Of a stretch of DNA of 64,000 nt, positions 1-11,685 are shown one piece after another (position 1 is the stretch's first letter; every line of letters starts with the position of its first letter). The notes under the pieces were generated by a model. The model ran no database searches. It worked only from the letters and a program-made list of their open reading frames with translations, and had not been told where the DNA came from. This DNA is from Gonatopus flavifemur (lineage: Eukaryota > Arthropoda > Insecta > Hymenoptera > Dryinidae): positions 25,394,001 to 25,458,000 of the forward strand of contig JAFFJZ010000007.1 in NCBI GenBank assembly GCA_018340375.1, read 5' to 3'. Position numbers and translations under genes: made by a program.

Positions 1-120
1 TCAGTCTTGAAAGATTTGCTGCACAATTAGGTTCACGAATCCCTTGTCGAGGATTATTCGAGTTGGTGATTCTGCATTCTTCGCCGTCGACCTCGTCGTT
101 GTACATTATCATTCGTTCTG
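1..120 (+). other. Possible non-coding first exon ending at a splice donor
   Basis: The window opens with TCAGT, which matches the arthropod initiator consensus. It continues through a stretch visibly richer in G+C than its surroundings and reaches a good 5' splice site, TTCTG|GTAAGAAG, at 120/121. No long reading frame crosses it, so if real it would be a 5' UTR exon, with the rest of the window inside or beyond its intron. This rests only on motif matches at the edge of the window and could be chance. Confidence 0.2.
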
Positions 121-3100
121 GTAAGAAGATACCGCAAATTTATTCACTTACAACTCATTGTACGTTTATCGATCGTTCATCAAGTTACAAAACTGAGAGG
201 ATTAAGTTTATCATCTGTTGAACAATTTTGTACTTGTCTTGTATGAAATTTCTTTTCAAATTACATCAATTACATCACTCTTGAACAGCTAACATTTCTA
301 AATTCCTCGAATAAGGGGGGAATACTTGAAGATTTCGTCTTGAAGATCTGCTGAGAGAGAAGCGAAAATTGTGTTCAAATTGGAATGAATTTGAATATTA
401 CACGTTGATGTATTTAAATAGAGTTGAAACTGAGGAATTTGAATTTCGCGAAGTTTGTAACAGAAACTGGGTGGCCAGTCACATTAATTCAATATTGATT
501 TATTCTTTTCACGTGTTTGATGATTCAAAACCAAGCGCTTGAATTCAAAGCAATCAAAACCGCTGAGAAATCTTAATGGATTATATCCGTTATTCTGTGA
601 ATTACTTTTATTGTTGATTCGATGGAAAAATCTCCTTCGAGGATGTGTGAATATAAAATTTCAATTAATTTCCGTACTTTACAAGCACAGATCCTTCACT
701 TAGGGCTCCGGTGGAATGAAGGTGAAACATTGGTGGGAAATATAAAAGAAATAAACGAGAGTCGCTGTTGACGCAACGTAGAAGCAATGCAGAAATGTCC
801 ACTCACTGGATTTTCAATGAAATTGATGTTGGTGGATTCATGTATTCAGATTTGATTATGTAAATATCCACCAATATGAAATTCATTGGAAATACAGTGG
901 GCGGTCATCTTTTTCTCCCTCATTTCTACGAATTTCATTCCTCTATCAAGGTTCTACTTCCATTCCACCAAAACTATGATAATAATGTATTTTGTATGAA
1001 GCATAATTGCCAAAAAACGCTTCTATTGTTATGGACATGACGACTATCGAATAAGCCTTACACCAATGATTACTGCCGTTTCGATGGGCCGCTGATGGTT
1101 CGGTAATGTCGATGAGGAGCCGTCACTGGCCCTTTGAAACGTCAGCGGTTGTATTTGCTGGAAGGGTTAGAGAGATATAAGGACATGGTGAATAGCTAGG
1201 AGATAGATTAATAGTTAAAACCACGTATAAAAAAAATAAATCATAGTATCGTTCAAAACTATCGTATACTGTCAGAGAAATCTGTATAAAACTGTATAAG
1301 AATATTACGTAGCTTTTTACATAATACAATCTATTATGTTGCCGGAGTTTAAATCGATTATAAAAATGAAACAAAAATTCAAACATATAAAATCTGATGA
1401 ATGATCTTTATTTAACTTCTCTATCCAACTATTTGGAATTGAAAACATCACTCAAAAAAAGTACCCACAATTTTGGGTTTTCAATAGTTGAGTATTTTGT
1501 TATTGAATTACTAATTCATTTCAATAAACGATTCGAACTTCAATAACATAATCTATTAAACTTCATAATATGATATTAATTTCAATGATATACATCTGAA
1601 TTTTAAGAATTTTCTCTTCAATTTGACTAAGATATTCGTAAAACGAGTAATTAATCCGTTGAGTTTCAATAAAAAGTTCTAAAATTTCATAACTCACATT
1701 AAATTTAATATGAGAATATTAAATTTCACAAGAAATTTTCTATGAAATTTGAGATTTTTTTCAACAATGTATACTCAAATTTATCCGAAGGTAAACGAAT
1801 ATAGCGGTTGCTTTTCTCCCAGGATTCTGTATACAGTCTATTTCATTTCTATGTCAGTGATTCGAATCACTTATGCTTACTCACAAAACATGAAAATTGA
1901 TCCCAAGATAAGACTTTGTATTGCAAACTAAGCTGGTGACTTGGAATTTCGCTTCCACGTGTTCTACTTCAGCTTCAACGACTCAACTTCATCTCCTTGA
2001 ATTATTGTTGAGAACCCATAAATCCGAAGATCCATTCAAGATACCTCAGAACAAAACAATTGATTTTTCAAATAATTCCACGATTGAATTATACAGAATA
2101 AACAAAGGGTCGATCATACATCCAATTCGTATCATCTTAATAAAAATTCACCTCTTCAATAAAAATGATTAACCCCCAAAATAGAATCACATTTCAGAAT
2201 TAATTGACTTCTCCCTTCCATCAGATACAAATATTCATACATTCCAAATTCGCATAACAACTTTTACATCATTGAAACGTCTCGTACTCAACCAATCATT
2301 TCATTTCCAATAATTGAGCCAAGTACTATCAAACTTTTCACATGATCACGAATATCCGTATATCACGAAACAAATGTGAATTTATTTTCAATAACATCGA
2401 ATGTAAAAGGAACTAAAATCTCAGGCTCAAAGGAAACTTATTGTAGTCACGAAAATTGATCAATTGCGAAAAGATTTATGTGAGTCTTTATTAAAGGAGA
2501 CGAAATCATATCTCTTCTTCTTCTTCTTCTTGTTCAACGGTACCAACATTTGATTCAATGAATTCTTCACTGGATAAACCCATAACGATATTATTTGAAA
2601 GTTCACGTCGGGGCGAGATCAATGATAATTCTAAAAGGTATGCTGCTCAAGGAAGAAAAATTCGTTGAAAGCGGTGCAATAAAATGGAATAAAGCGCAAT
2701 AGATATATGTAAATATTATGCACATGAATGATCTTGTATTCTAGAGTGTTAAAGAGAATGAAGAAAAATTGCCCTCGGAAGTCGTTCATTGCTACTATAG
2801 ATCAAAATACACGTTGATATAGTGAATGTCATTTCCAGAGGGATGAAAATACAAATAAAAAACATGTAATACTGAAATTTCTCATTCACAATCAATTCAT
2901 TGTTCGACACAGTTGTTTTTTGTAGTCACTTCAAATTGTGCATTCATACTCTTTGGTGTATTCTTTCACGTTATCTGCAGATAGGGAAAAGTTTTGATAC
3001 TTTTCATGTCAAGCAAAGCAGCCTCAACTTCATTTCAAATGACAATAAATCATGAGTTCGTGCAGTCATATACGTATACGATATGTAAGGAGGAAAGTAT

Positions 3101-6100
3101 CTGGTGAAAAATCCCATAATTTATTGAACAGCAACTACGTATCGTGACGTCATTCATCTGAAAAGTTCTTCAAAAGTCCTATCATTTAGGGCAGAAAGTG
3201 AATAAATCCACACAGCCATTTGAGATCCAAAAGAACACTTGTCGAGTACACAGGTGCGAGTTGGAAGTTCTAGAAGAGGATCCGAAAGATAACATAAAGT
3301 CTCATAAAAGGGTTCTAATGCGTCGATTTCAGAGCTATATCAGATTTATATTTAGGTCTCACAGGTAAAAGAGATTCAACGGACAACTTATTCTAAAAAC
3401 CTTTTATGCCAGTTCTCTGTAAGATTTCTTCTGAATCACATCTTCTTTTAAATCGCGAATTATATATGTGCCCTGAAAGTTGACTTTGAATGCAGCTCAT
3501 AATGTTATCTTCAAGAGCTTTGTGCTTTGTGCTTTGTAAACAATAATGTAGATTCCCTTGTTTCAGTAATCAAAAATTCAGAATTCAAAAAAATTCTATT
3601 CTTTTTTGTTTCCAAACTTTGGAAATTGTGATGTACAGTACTGAATGAAATGTACTATATTATAAGCATCTTAAACAAAAGTTTCGTACAATTCAGTCGA
3701 AATTTACTTCAGATGAGATTGTTTGGTTGTACAGTAATTAGTTCGGGAGTTATGTATTCGTACAGAATTTTCTTGCTTGAGAAGATTACTGATTTCCAAG
3801 ATCGTCTGAAGTTTGGATTGTTTTGAGCCACAAACTTCGAGAGGATTGCTCATCAAGTGCTTTTTCCTTCTCGTATCAGAAAAAAACTATAAAATAATGA
3901 AATCATATACCTACAATTAGATACTGTAGTACTTCTTCATTCATTTTAATAAAAAATCGAATCGTTCTCGTATGTGGAAATCTCCAGGATTGTACAAACA
4001 GCTCAGTACTGGCAAGGATTTTTATGACAGATATTGTTGTTATGGGGGCAGTATTATTTCCTAGCTATTGCCATTAGTTTGATGGGTATTTGTCGGGATT
4101 GTATTCACGTCTAAATTACCGAGGTTGGGGCCTCGAGTGGCATGTCTTGAAAGAGTAGTAGACCTCCAATATAGCCTGACCGCTCATTGACCCGGAGGGC
4201 TCTTGGTCCGAATTTCAACATCCCGACTACAGAGACCTCCGACTTATAATGCATCTTCAATTTATCATTGTTATAAGATGGGAAAGATATTCATGAGTTC
4301 CCGTCACTGATCTCTGCAATGCAGTGGATAGGGAATCGGGCAAAATCCTTATGATAAATAAGAAGCCATAAGTTGCAAGAAGTCGTCGTTTTTGAGTAGA
4401 CCGAGTGCCATATTTTTGGTGGCAGTTTTGGATTATGTAAAGATATTTTCCATCTATTCACATAAGTATTCGTTCAATTAATTATTCACTTGAAAGTACT
4501 TCAAATTGCGTTTTGGATTACGGAAGATTGTACATGTACCATAAAATAGTGATCGTTATTAATTTTTCGAATTCAATTGGAAAAGATTATATTTCTTACA
4601 CCAGAATAGGTTTTGTTCATCAAAATAACAAGGAAAAGACTAATTTCGCAGATATAGTCCTTCACTACGATTCTTACATCCTAATTTATAAAATAATATT
4701 TTTTCCGTGTGAGACTAAACCCCTAAGAGAACAAGAGCCGAATTGATCAATATCCGGTTGATTTTAGATAAATTTACATTCAACGAACGTTCATTCGACC
4801 TTTAGATGTCGGTAGCTTTTATTCTATATTTAATAAAGGTTTCTTGAACGTTGGTGTTCTCATAGGGAAGGGATGAAGTAAAATTCATCCCGTTCAAAAT
4901 CAAAACAATTGTTCTACCAATCAGAATCGCGGCAAGAAAAGACAGAATCTTTTGCGAGAGTGTGATAATTCTAAATAAACTTGAGTATTTAAAATCAGCA
5001 AAATATTATTCCAAGTTTCCTTCTATTCCATTCTTTGCATAGTTGTACATCGAACCAACGAATCTTGTATTATGTTTGGTGAAAATGAGTTTGTAAGATA
5101 GAATTCGAAGTTCGTAACTCATTCTTGAAATATTCCTAAATTTTGAATAATTATTTTTGGTATTTATCAAGAAAAGTTGAAAGATATATCAATGGAAAGT
5201 AGGTATAACATTTTCAGGGTTAAATTTGACCCCTTTATCATGATTTAATCGGTATGGATGGAAATTTCCACTATGTAAGCCACAAATGGCATCATTAGGG
5301 TTGATCCAAGAACATTATTCGAACCACTCTTCCGACATTATGTGTAATGAGTATTATCCTCACCAGGTTCTTACAAAAGGCTTGGGAATAATTCCTTATG
5401 AAATCTTGATAAAAGATCTATTACATCTAACCTTGTAAGTCTTTTAAAAACATGATGTCATTCAAATAATAATAAATTAAAAAATGATGAATGAAAATTT
5501 CAATAAAGAAATGAAACAGGATGCAATATAATGATCAAAGTAGAAAGAAAGACAAAAAATTGATTTGCACAATGGACGATACATAATCAACAGAGATAGA
5601 ACCAGAGCATTCTTATCTTTAAATTTCAAATTTAAGGTCATCTGATTCTGTTTTTGTAAATGAAAACATACAATCGATCGATCTCTTTCAGTTAAACACA
5701 ATACCAAAATAAAGACAATTCAATTCCGAAGGGAAGTGCACCATTTCCGCATACCGTTTAAGATAAAACAAGCTTTTCAAAATTCTGCTATGTTCTCGTC
5801 CCCTTCATTGCTCTTAATCTTTTCAAATTATCTCAGCGCTTTGTTCTCTTTCCAGTATTTTACAACATCCAAGGAAAAGTATTCTGTTTTTCCGTTGACT
5901 ATATCAGTAGAGAATCAATATGAATTCTGAACTTCTTTCGCGCTAAATTTCACGTTGGAAAGATAACGAACGAAATTCAACCGCTATTCTCAACCTAACA
6001 GATTAACACGAGTCCCTCAACTACCACTAAATCTTCCTCTCAACGAACATACATTTTCAAAGAACTTTTGAATTCATCCAACTTTTTTCTATTCACGAAT

Positions 6101-6490
6101 CAATGCTTCATTTTATTCTATACGCGTGATAAACGTTTCCTTGAATTTTTTGATGGATAATCAAATGCGATTTCTCATACTTTGAAACGCTCCGACGATA
6201 AATCTTCCTTCATTTGAATTTGTAACGATCAATTTTATTCCAACACATTCAAAACTTCCGCTTGATTCAAAATCAATTCCGTGTGAAATTTCAATTTCGC
6301 GTCGCGTCAAATATCGCCTTGCAGGGCGCGAAGAAAAATATAATTAAAATCGGAACGTTCGAGTACCCACGGATCTGTTCGATTGAAAAAAGGACAGATT
6401 CGGATTTATATGAATACGTTTCAATTTCCTCAATGAATTGAGATAAAAGTCTTCAAATCGCTATAAATTGGGAACTGAAAACGATAGATA
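121..6490. other. Gene-less AT-rich stretch
   Basis: I see no gene, transposase remnant or clear inverted-repeat element here. Frames are short and frequently stopped. Minor features are a CTT microsatellite at about 2513-2531 and three tandem copies of GCTTTGTG at about 3517-3538. The latter lie beside a phrase (ATGTTATCTTCAAGAGC) that recurs with one change near 62,669, so part of this region may be an old repeat. Confidence 0.5.
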
Positions 6491-6499
6491 TACACTCAC

Positions 6500-6681
6500 G
6501 AGCAGGAAAATTTATATGCTTTTGTCAGACTTGGCACTGTGGCAGCGAAATTGAATTTTGCTGGGTTCCTTTTGATGTCATAGCTAACAAGATTCCTATG
6601 ATAACAAATGGATTGCTGTTACGGCAGAAAGTATCCGGTGAAATCAGACTTCGCTGTCACAGCGAATTTTTTTTCTCCGGG
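6500..6681. repeat. MITE relic, GCTGnnnCAGC family
   Basis: The right edge reads ...TTTTTTTTCTCCGGG and, in reverse complement, begins CCCGGAGAAAAAAAATTCGC followed by TGTGACAGC. That is the same start as the elements at 22,208 and 39,781. The interior alternates GCTG/CAGC palindromes with AAATTT runs. The left edge is not well defined. It is a non-coding, degraded copy of a family seen at least five times in the window. Confidence 0.5.
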
Positions 6682-6744
6682 AACAAATGAAATGGTTGCA
6701 GGAATTCTGCAATTTTTACAAAACTTTCAAATGCTTGTAAGTTT

Positions 6745-6900
6745 CACGGAGAGAAAAATTTGCTGACGCAGCAAATCGAGGCATTATATACGGAATAGCA
6801 AATCTTTCTGCAACCTCTTTGCTAAAAATTCACTGCCACAGCCAACTGGATTGCTGACGGAGTAATATGATTGACTGAAGCAGCAAATCTTCCAGTATAT
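6745..6900. repeat. MITE arm, GCTGnnnCAGC family
   Basis: It starts CACGGAGAGAAAAATTTGC and continues with GCAAATCGAGG and, later, CTGGATTGCTGA. The same succession of blocks occurs in reverse orientation at 41,290-41,404, which shows that this is one dispersed family. Only one arm is visible; the opposite terminus is lost or displaced by later insertions. Non-coding. Confidence 0.5.
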
Positions 6901-7336
6901 CTCATAACCCTTTCAAGACCAAGGGCACATAGGTATATATGCCATGAGTTGATAAATTTTTTATGAAAAGTATACATCCGGTGAATTTCTTTTCATTATG
7001 GTTTGTCTCAAAGAAGGTCCCAGTATCCACTGTGATTGTTTGTTGCTCAAAGGATATATATTTGTAATGAAAAAAAAACTCGACAAATGGATGAGATTTT
7101 GAAAATTATCATTTTATCCATATTTTATCAGAAATATCCAAAAATTATCCAAATATCCTTTAAATTTCCAATTTGAGCAATGATTTGTGATGAAATATTC
7201 GATATTCGCCTTGGCAGATTGAGAACGAAACCTTTTTTTTAGGACGATAAGCCCAAATATGTGACTTACCGTATCTGCTAAAATACAGAAGCTAAAAATT
7301 CTAATGTAATAAATTCATCTTACTCGGTGGGATGTA

Positions 7337-7580
7337 CTCTCTGAATTTCTTGGAGTAGTTAAATTTCACTCTTTAAGAGTGAACTATCACTCTATTAGCC
7401 AGGCAGAAGTGAGCCTGTCCTATTAGAGTTAAACTTCACTGTTGTGAAGAGTGATATTACATATCTCTGAGTTGGAGTTATTTTCTACTCTGGAAAGACT
7501 GATTGCATCAACTCTGAATCAGACTGACAATATTCACCGCATATCTAAGAGTGGAAAGTCTCACTCCAAATGCGAGTGAT
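7337..7580. mobile_element. MITE with iterated AGAGTGA/TCACTCT motif, copy 1
   Basis: It begins CTCTCTGAATTTCTTGGAGT after a TA dinucleotide. Its interior is a string of TTCACTCT and AGAGTGAA heptamers in both orientations. The same left end occurs at 28,125. The right end is degraded and its coordinate is approximate. There is no coding capacity. It is probably a non-autonomous TIR element. Confidence 0.55.
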
Positions 7581-7724
7581 TTTGTAATATGTCTTTCAGG
7601 TGAAATCTGTTGCGAATTTTTATTATTTTTGTGGAGAGGATAAAAAAAAAAATTTGTGTGTATCTCACTACTTTTCTAACTTCGCATGTTCCTGAATCAC
7701 TTATCGCAGTGAGAGAAATTATGC

Positions 7725-7814
7725 ACCACCTTTGAGGGAATCGAACCGCTAGAGAACCTATCTATACTCTGACCTACATAATCGATGCCTAACCGACCTG
7801 AGCTAAACCGACAC
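7725..7814 (-). ncRNA. tRNA-like sequence (SINE head or tRNA pseudogene)
   Basis: Reading the minus strand, a box A-like TTTAGCTCAGGTCGG is followed about 40 nt later by a box B-like GCGGTTCGATTCCC. These are the internal Pol III promoter elements of tRNAs. The spacing fits a tRNA-derived unit rather than random DNA. The acceptor stem does not close well, so it is not a functional tRNA. It shares TAGCTCAGGTC and GGTTCGATTCCC with the copy at 11,021. Confidence 0.5.
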
Positions 7815-7844
7815 TTGTTTGGACGAACGACAAAGTTGTAACAA

Positions 7845-8092
7845 CCCACATAACACGCAGTTCTTGAAGATATCTGAAAAAATACTCAATTGAGAGATCT
7901 TCAAGAACGTTTTTGAAGAGTTCTTGAAGATATCTTTCAGAAGTGTTGGCAAGACATCTTGTGAAAGATTTCTAAAAGATGTCTCGATTCAAGACATCTC
8001 CAAAACGACCATGCGAGATATCTTAAAGATATCTTTGAGAAGCGTTTGAAAGATATTTTCTTGGAAGACTTTAACAAAATATGTTTAAGAAG
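7845..8092. repeat. MITE arm with iterated AAGATATCTT motif
   Basis: It starts CCCACATAACACGCAGTTCT and is almost entirely built of AAGATATCTT, AAGACATCTT and TCTTGAAGA variants in alternating orientation. Related blocks lie at 8700-8915, 10,625-10,841 and 11,440-11,685. The edge here and the inverted edge at 11,685 may be the two ends of one element split by later insertions. Confidence 0.5.
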
Positions 8093-8114
8093 ATAGATTG
8101 TCAGCAGGTTTAGG

Positions 8115-8370
8115 TTATAAATACCTGATCATATGAATTGACATTATTAACACTTGGAATGTGCCTTTAATAATTATTATAATCGATTTACACATGTGAT
8201 AAATTCGTTCACAAATCGAAAGCTTGAAAAATCTATAAACATGCCAAGAGATTTTAAATTCTGCAAAAATTAGGATTTTGTAACCTTTCAATACCCGCGC
8301 TGGAATTAACGAGTCTTCAAGACACAAATATTTTACAAATTACTGAATTTTCTACGCTCAATTTTATGTA
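8115..8370. other. Short unassigned stretch
   Basis: I see no gene or clear repeat between the AAGATATCTT block and the next AGAGTGA element; the frames here are short and unlike known proteins. Confidence 0.4.
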
Positions 8371-8646
8371 CACTCTCTAAAATCTTTGGAGTGAGATTTC
8401 ACTCTTCAGCCAGCCAGAAGTGAGCCAGTCGGATTTTCGAGTGAAATTTCCACTCTTTTAGAATGATATTCTAAGATTTGAGGTTAGAAACTCACAACCA
8501 CTCCGATGCTAGAGTGAATTTTTCACTCTAAAAGAGTGAAAGGTCACTCGAAACGAGTGAAAACTCCACTCGGAGCGGACAGGCTCACTTCTGGCACTTA
8601 GTGGAGTGAAACGTGCGATTTTTCACTCTTCCAGATTTGGAGAGCA
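8371..8646. mobile_element. MITE with iterated AGAGTGA/TCACTCT motif, copy 2
   Basis: It begins CACTCTCTAAAATCTTTGGA after TA at 8369-8370 and ends near ...CCAGATTTGGAGAGCAG, an imperfect inverted copy of the start. The interior repeats GAGTGAAA and TTTCACTC many times in both orientations. It contains the phrase CCAGAAGTGAGCC, shared with copy 1 at about 7404. Non-coding. Confidence 0.6.
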
Positions 8647-8699
8647 GCCTTCAAGTGAATTCAAAAAAATTCTCATTCATACTCATTAATAATTTATTC

Positions 8700-8915
8700 C
8701 CCACACAGCAAGCAGTTCTTCAAGACGTCTAAAAGAGTCCTGAATTCATGTATCTTCAAGACATTTCTAAAAGACATCTTAAAGATGTCTTTTAGAAATG
8801 TATGAAAGATCTCTTGCTGCGCGAGTTCTATAAGACAACTGTAATTGAGATATATTCAAGAACACTCATAACCATTTCTTGAAGATATCTTCAAGAGCAC
8901 TTTTAGAACAATCCC
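8700..8915. repeat. AAGATATCTT-motif element, left half
   Basis: It opens CCCACACAGCAAGCAGTTCT, and the mirror-image end CTGTGTGGG lies at 10,833-10,841 to the right. The interior is again iterated AAGACATCTT/AAGATGTCTT. With the block at 10,625-10,841 it may be one element opened by the insertion at 8972-10,045. Confidence 0.5.
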
Positions 8916-8971
8916 AATAAACCAATTAGATCAAAGAGAATTAGAGAGGAGATTGCAGTAATTCACGTATA

Positions 8972-10045
8972 CCCAGCTAACCATAGCTGATAAATAACTG
9001 GTCAATTATTACTCAATGAGATTGGGTGGGATTGATCAATAATTGTCCATTTCTATGTCCGCATTGGTGACCAATAATTGGTCGATTTCTGTGGACCATT
9101 GGATTTTCCAATTATGGGGCAATATTAGGTCAATGGCATGGGCATAGGTGCTGCCATCAGCTGTGAAATGAAGTGACCCATAATTTGGCAATTATTGGCC
9201 AATTATTTTGGTTTGAGAATGATAGAAAATTTACTAATAACTGGGTTATTGATTGATATAGTGTGAAAGGTTGAATCAATAAGCAATTTATTTTTATTAT
9301 TGAAGGGTTTTGACAGGTGTTTATTGTTTAAACAATTTGGGTGTAGTTGTAATGTCTTTTTCGAAAATAACAACCGCACACAAATTATGGTTATGTATGA
9401 CACTGAATTCGTTTATTTCACATTATAACATATAATCATCTGCAATTTACTCTATTGCTAATTCAAATATAAAACACACTTTTTGATTGAAATGCAGTTC
9501 AATCAGTTCACTCAGTTATAAGAATTTACATCTATGCTACGAAATTTAAGTTATGAATAATAACCTCAATTCATCGCGACAATCCTACCGCACCACGAAT
9601 AATACGAAATTCGAATAAGTTGCGATTAATACGACAAAAATGAATAAATAACCGATAAACCACAACAATTTTTTGTAATAAACAATACGTGAATAATGAA
9701 TAATTCTGTCCTTGACCTCAAGAATGCAAAATTCCATACAACCGATAGAAAGTAAGTGATGTTTTATATTTTCAGATTTTCCATTATCGACGGATGTTGA
9801 ATGCTCAATTTTTGCCCAATTCTATGGACCACAAAATTGATCAATAATTGTCCATTTCTATGTCCGCATTGGCGACCAACAATTGGTCCTCCAAAAATGA
9901 TCAATTTTCGATCAATCATTATTCAATGAATGGACATGCGCACAGAGATCCTACATAATTCTCAAATAATTGATCAATTCTTAGCAAATGCGATTGGAAT
10001 CAATCAAATTGACCAATGATTGAAACCAATCCATGGTTGGCTGGG
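8972..10045. mobile_element. TIR element with iterated CCAATAATTGG-like motif
   Basis: The ends are CCCAGCTAACCATAG (left) and, inverted, CCCAGCCAACCATGG (right). Both are flanked by TA (8970-8971 and 10,046-10,047), which fits a Tc1/mariner-type target duplication. The two outer thirds consist of degenerate ACCAATAATTGGTC / TTGATCAATTA palindromes and share the phrase TTGTCCATTTCTATGTCCGC. The middle (about 9210-9780) is plain AT-rich DNA and may be a further insertion. There is no coding capacity. Confidence 0.65.
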
Positions 10046-10047
10046 TA

Positions 10048-10624
10048 GTTATTCACAGTGTCCCGCGCATTTGTTTCACGTGTGCAGTGAGGAACTGTGA
10101 GGAACGACGACGCCGATGATATTGTGCAATATTAATTATATTTAATTAATTATATATATACATGAACATTCAAGATCCAATACTGGATAATAAAAGTATT
10201 GCCGCAGAAAATAAACGTGTAACCAATTACATTACAATAATATATTTTGTTTTGTAGCGAATGATCCTATTTGCAAAAACTAACCTATCATTATGCAGAA
10301 TCATATATTAGAGGAATATCAATTTATTATTTTATCCATTGTACTTTATTTTTTATGTACGTACGTGAATTAAATTTCCATCAAATTTGTGCAAGATAGA
10401 ATGTATCGAAATTCAGATTCAAGTGAATGAAATTGAATGTTAAAATATTTTGAATTTAGGTTATATACATGCATGAAAAATGCTTGAAGTATTTTTGCTT
10501 TCGAATTATATGCAAACACCTCATATGTTTTGGTAAGTCTTTATTCAAATTAATAACTCAAAATAATGAATGAATTCGTATGGTTATGGATATTTTAATA
10601 TTTTAATCAAAACATTTTAATAAT
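10048..10624. other. AT-rich stretch without a gene
   Basis: Nothing recognisable is seen apart from short TTAATTA/TATATA runs near 10,135-10,160. It may be interior or flank of the AAGATATCTT element. Confidence 0.4.
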
Positions 10625-10841
10625 ACTTTCAAGAAATCTTCAAGAAATCATTGAGAATTCTTAAACATTTCTTGAAGATGTCTTTTAGATTTCTTGCAGA
10701 CAACTAAAAGATATCTATTAGTGTTGCATAAGACATCTTTTCGCTCACGAAAAGAGATCTTTTGGAAAGGTCTTGCAAGAGCTCTTGCAGTTTTCAGAGA
10801 CATCTTTTAGATATCTAAAAGAGCTATTTTGTCTGTGTGGG
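10625..10841. repeat. AAGATATCTT-motif element, right half
   Basis: Iterated AAATCTTCAAGAAATC and AGATATCTAAAAGA blocks end in TTTTGTCTGTGTGGG at 10,841, the inverted counterpart of CCCACACAG at 8700. Non-coding. Confidence 0.5.
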
Positions 10842-11020
10842 TCTTCAATAACGTTGGGATAGATATGATTTAGGAAGAATCTGTGGTATCCACGACCAAC
10901 TTATCTGATATTTGTTTGTATAATAACAGTTTTTTCAAAGGATCACTTCTACTCTGAGAATGTACACCACTGACACGATTCCACTGTTATATTGACAATC
11001 ATAAGCATTAAAACCGAATT

Positions 11021-11090
11021 GTCTCTATAGCTCAGGTCACTGAAGCATAAGTATATCGTAAGATGTGCGGGTTCGATTCCCGCAACCTCA
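11021..11090 (+). ncRNA. tRNA-like sequence with intact T arm
   Basis: Box A-like TCTATAGCTCAGGTCACTG is followed by GCGGGTTCGATTCCCGC, a box B with a perfect five-base T stem. The unit is about 70 nt, the length of a tRNA, but the acceptor and anticodon stems are not convincing. I call it a tRNA-derived SINE head or pseudogene. It shares its D-arm and T-arm words with the minus-strand copy at 7725-7814. Confidence 0.5.
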
Positions 11091-11126
11091 AAGATTGAGA
11101 TAAAGTAAACTTCATAGGAGTACGAG

Positions 11127-11352
11127 CAGTGTTGCCAGAAGGTTACATTTGTTACATTTTACGTAACTTTCAACCCTCTCATGTAACATGGATGTAACAT
11201 TTTTTCAAACGTTAACATTTAAAACGTCAAACTTTAACGCAAGAATGCAAGGCTGCATATTGCCGGAAAATATCATGTAGCTTTTGAACTGGAAATGTAA
11301 CTTTTTTTCTAATCTACATGTAATATTCGATCAAGGTGCTTTGACAACACTG
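11127..11352. mobile_element. hAT-type MITE with 8-bp target duplication
   Basis: It is bounded by CAGTGTTGCCAGAA on the left and TTGACAACACTG on the right. The flanks are AGTACGAG (11,119-11,126) and AGTGCGAG (11,353-11,360), an 8-bp duplication with one change. CAG...CTG ends plus an 8-bp duplication are characteristic of the hAT superfamily. The interior has inverted TGTAAC/GTTACA runs and no ORF. A G-rich run follows at 11,381-11,397. Confidence 0.75.
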
Positions 11353-11439
11353 AGTGCGAGCGCGACAAAGACAAATATGAGGGAGGGGGGGGGGGTGGAA
11401 GGAAAAAGAAGAGGTTAGAATTTTTTTTCGTGAATAAAT

Positions 11440-11685
11440 TCAAGCTTCTTCCAAGACATTCTTATGAATTTTGCAAGACATCTTTAAGAAATCTTGAAGA
11501 ACTCTTTTAGATTTCTTAATTTCTGCTTAAAGATATCTTAGAGAAGTCTCCGAGACATCTTTTAGAAATCTATTCATGTTGCATAAGAATACGAAAAGAT
11601 ATCTTTTAGAACATTCTTCAAGACTTCTTGTACTTTTGCAAGATATCTTTGAGAATTCTAAAAGATATCTTCATGTCTGTTTGGG
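11440..11685. repeat. AAGATATCTT-motif block
   Basis: Iterated CAAGACATTCTT, AAGATATCTTT and TTTTAGAAATCT words end at ATGTCTGTTTGGG (11,685), an imperfect inverted match to the CCCACA... edge at 7845. Non-coding and of the same family as the blocks at 7845, 8700 and 10,625. Confidence 0.5.

Noticed and set aside
1123..1386. 87-codon minus-strand frame near the left edge
   Set aside because: Low-complexity aromatic-rich translation of AT-rich DNA with no family resemblance.
11021..11090. Functional tRNA gene
   Set aside because: The T arm is perfect but the acceptor and anticodon stems do not form convincingly.
7337..11685. CRISPR-like array, because of many short repeats
   Set aside because: Repeats are degenerate, in alternating orientation and without regular spacers, and the window is clearly eukaryotic.
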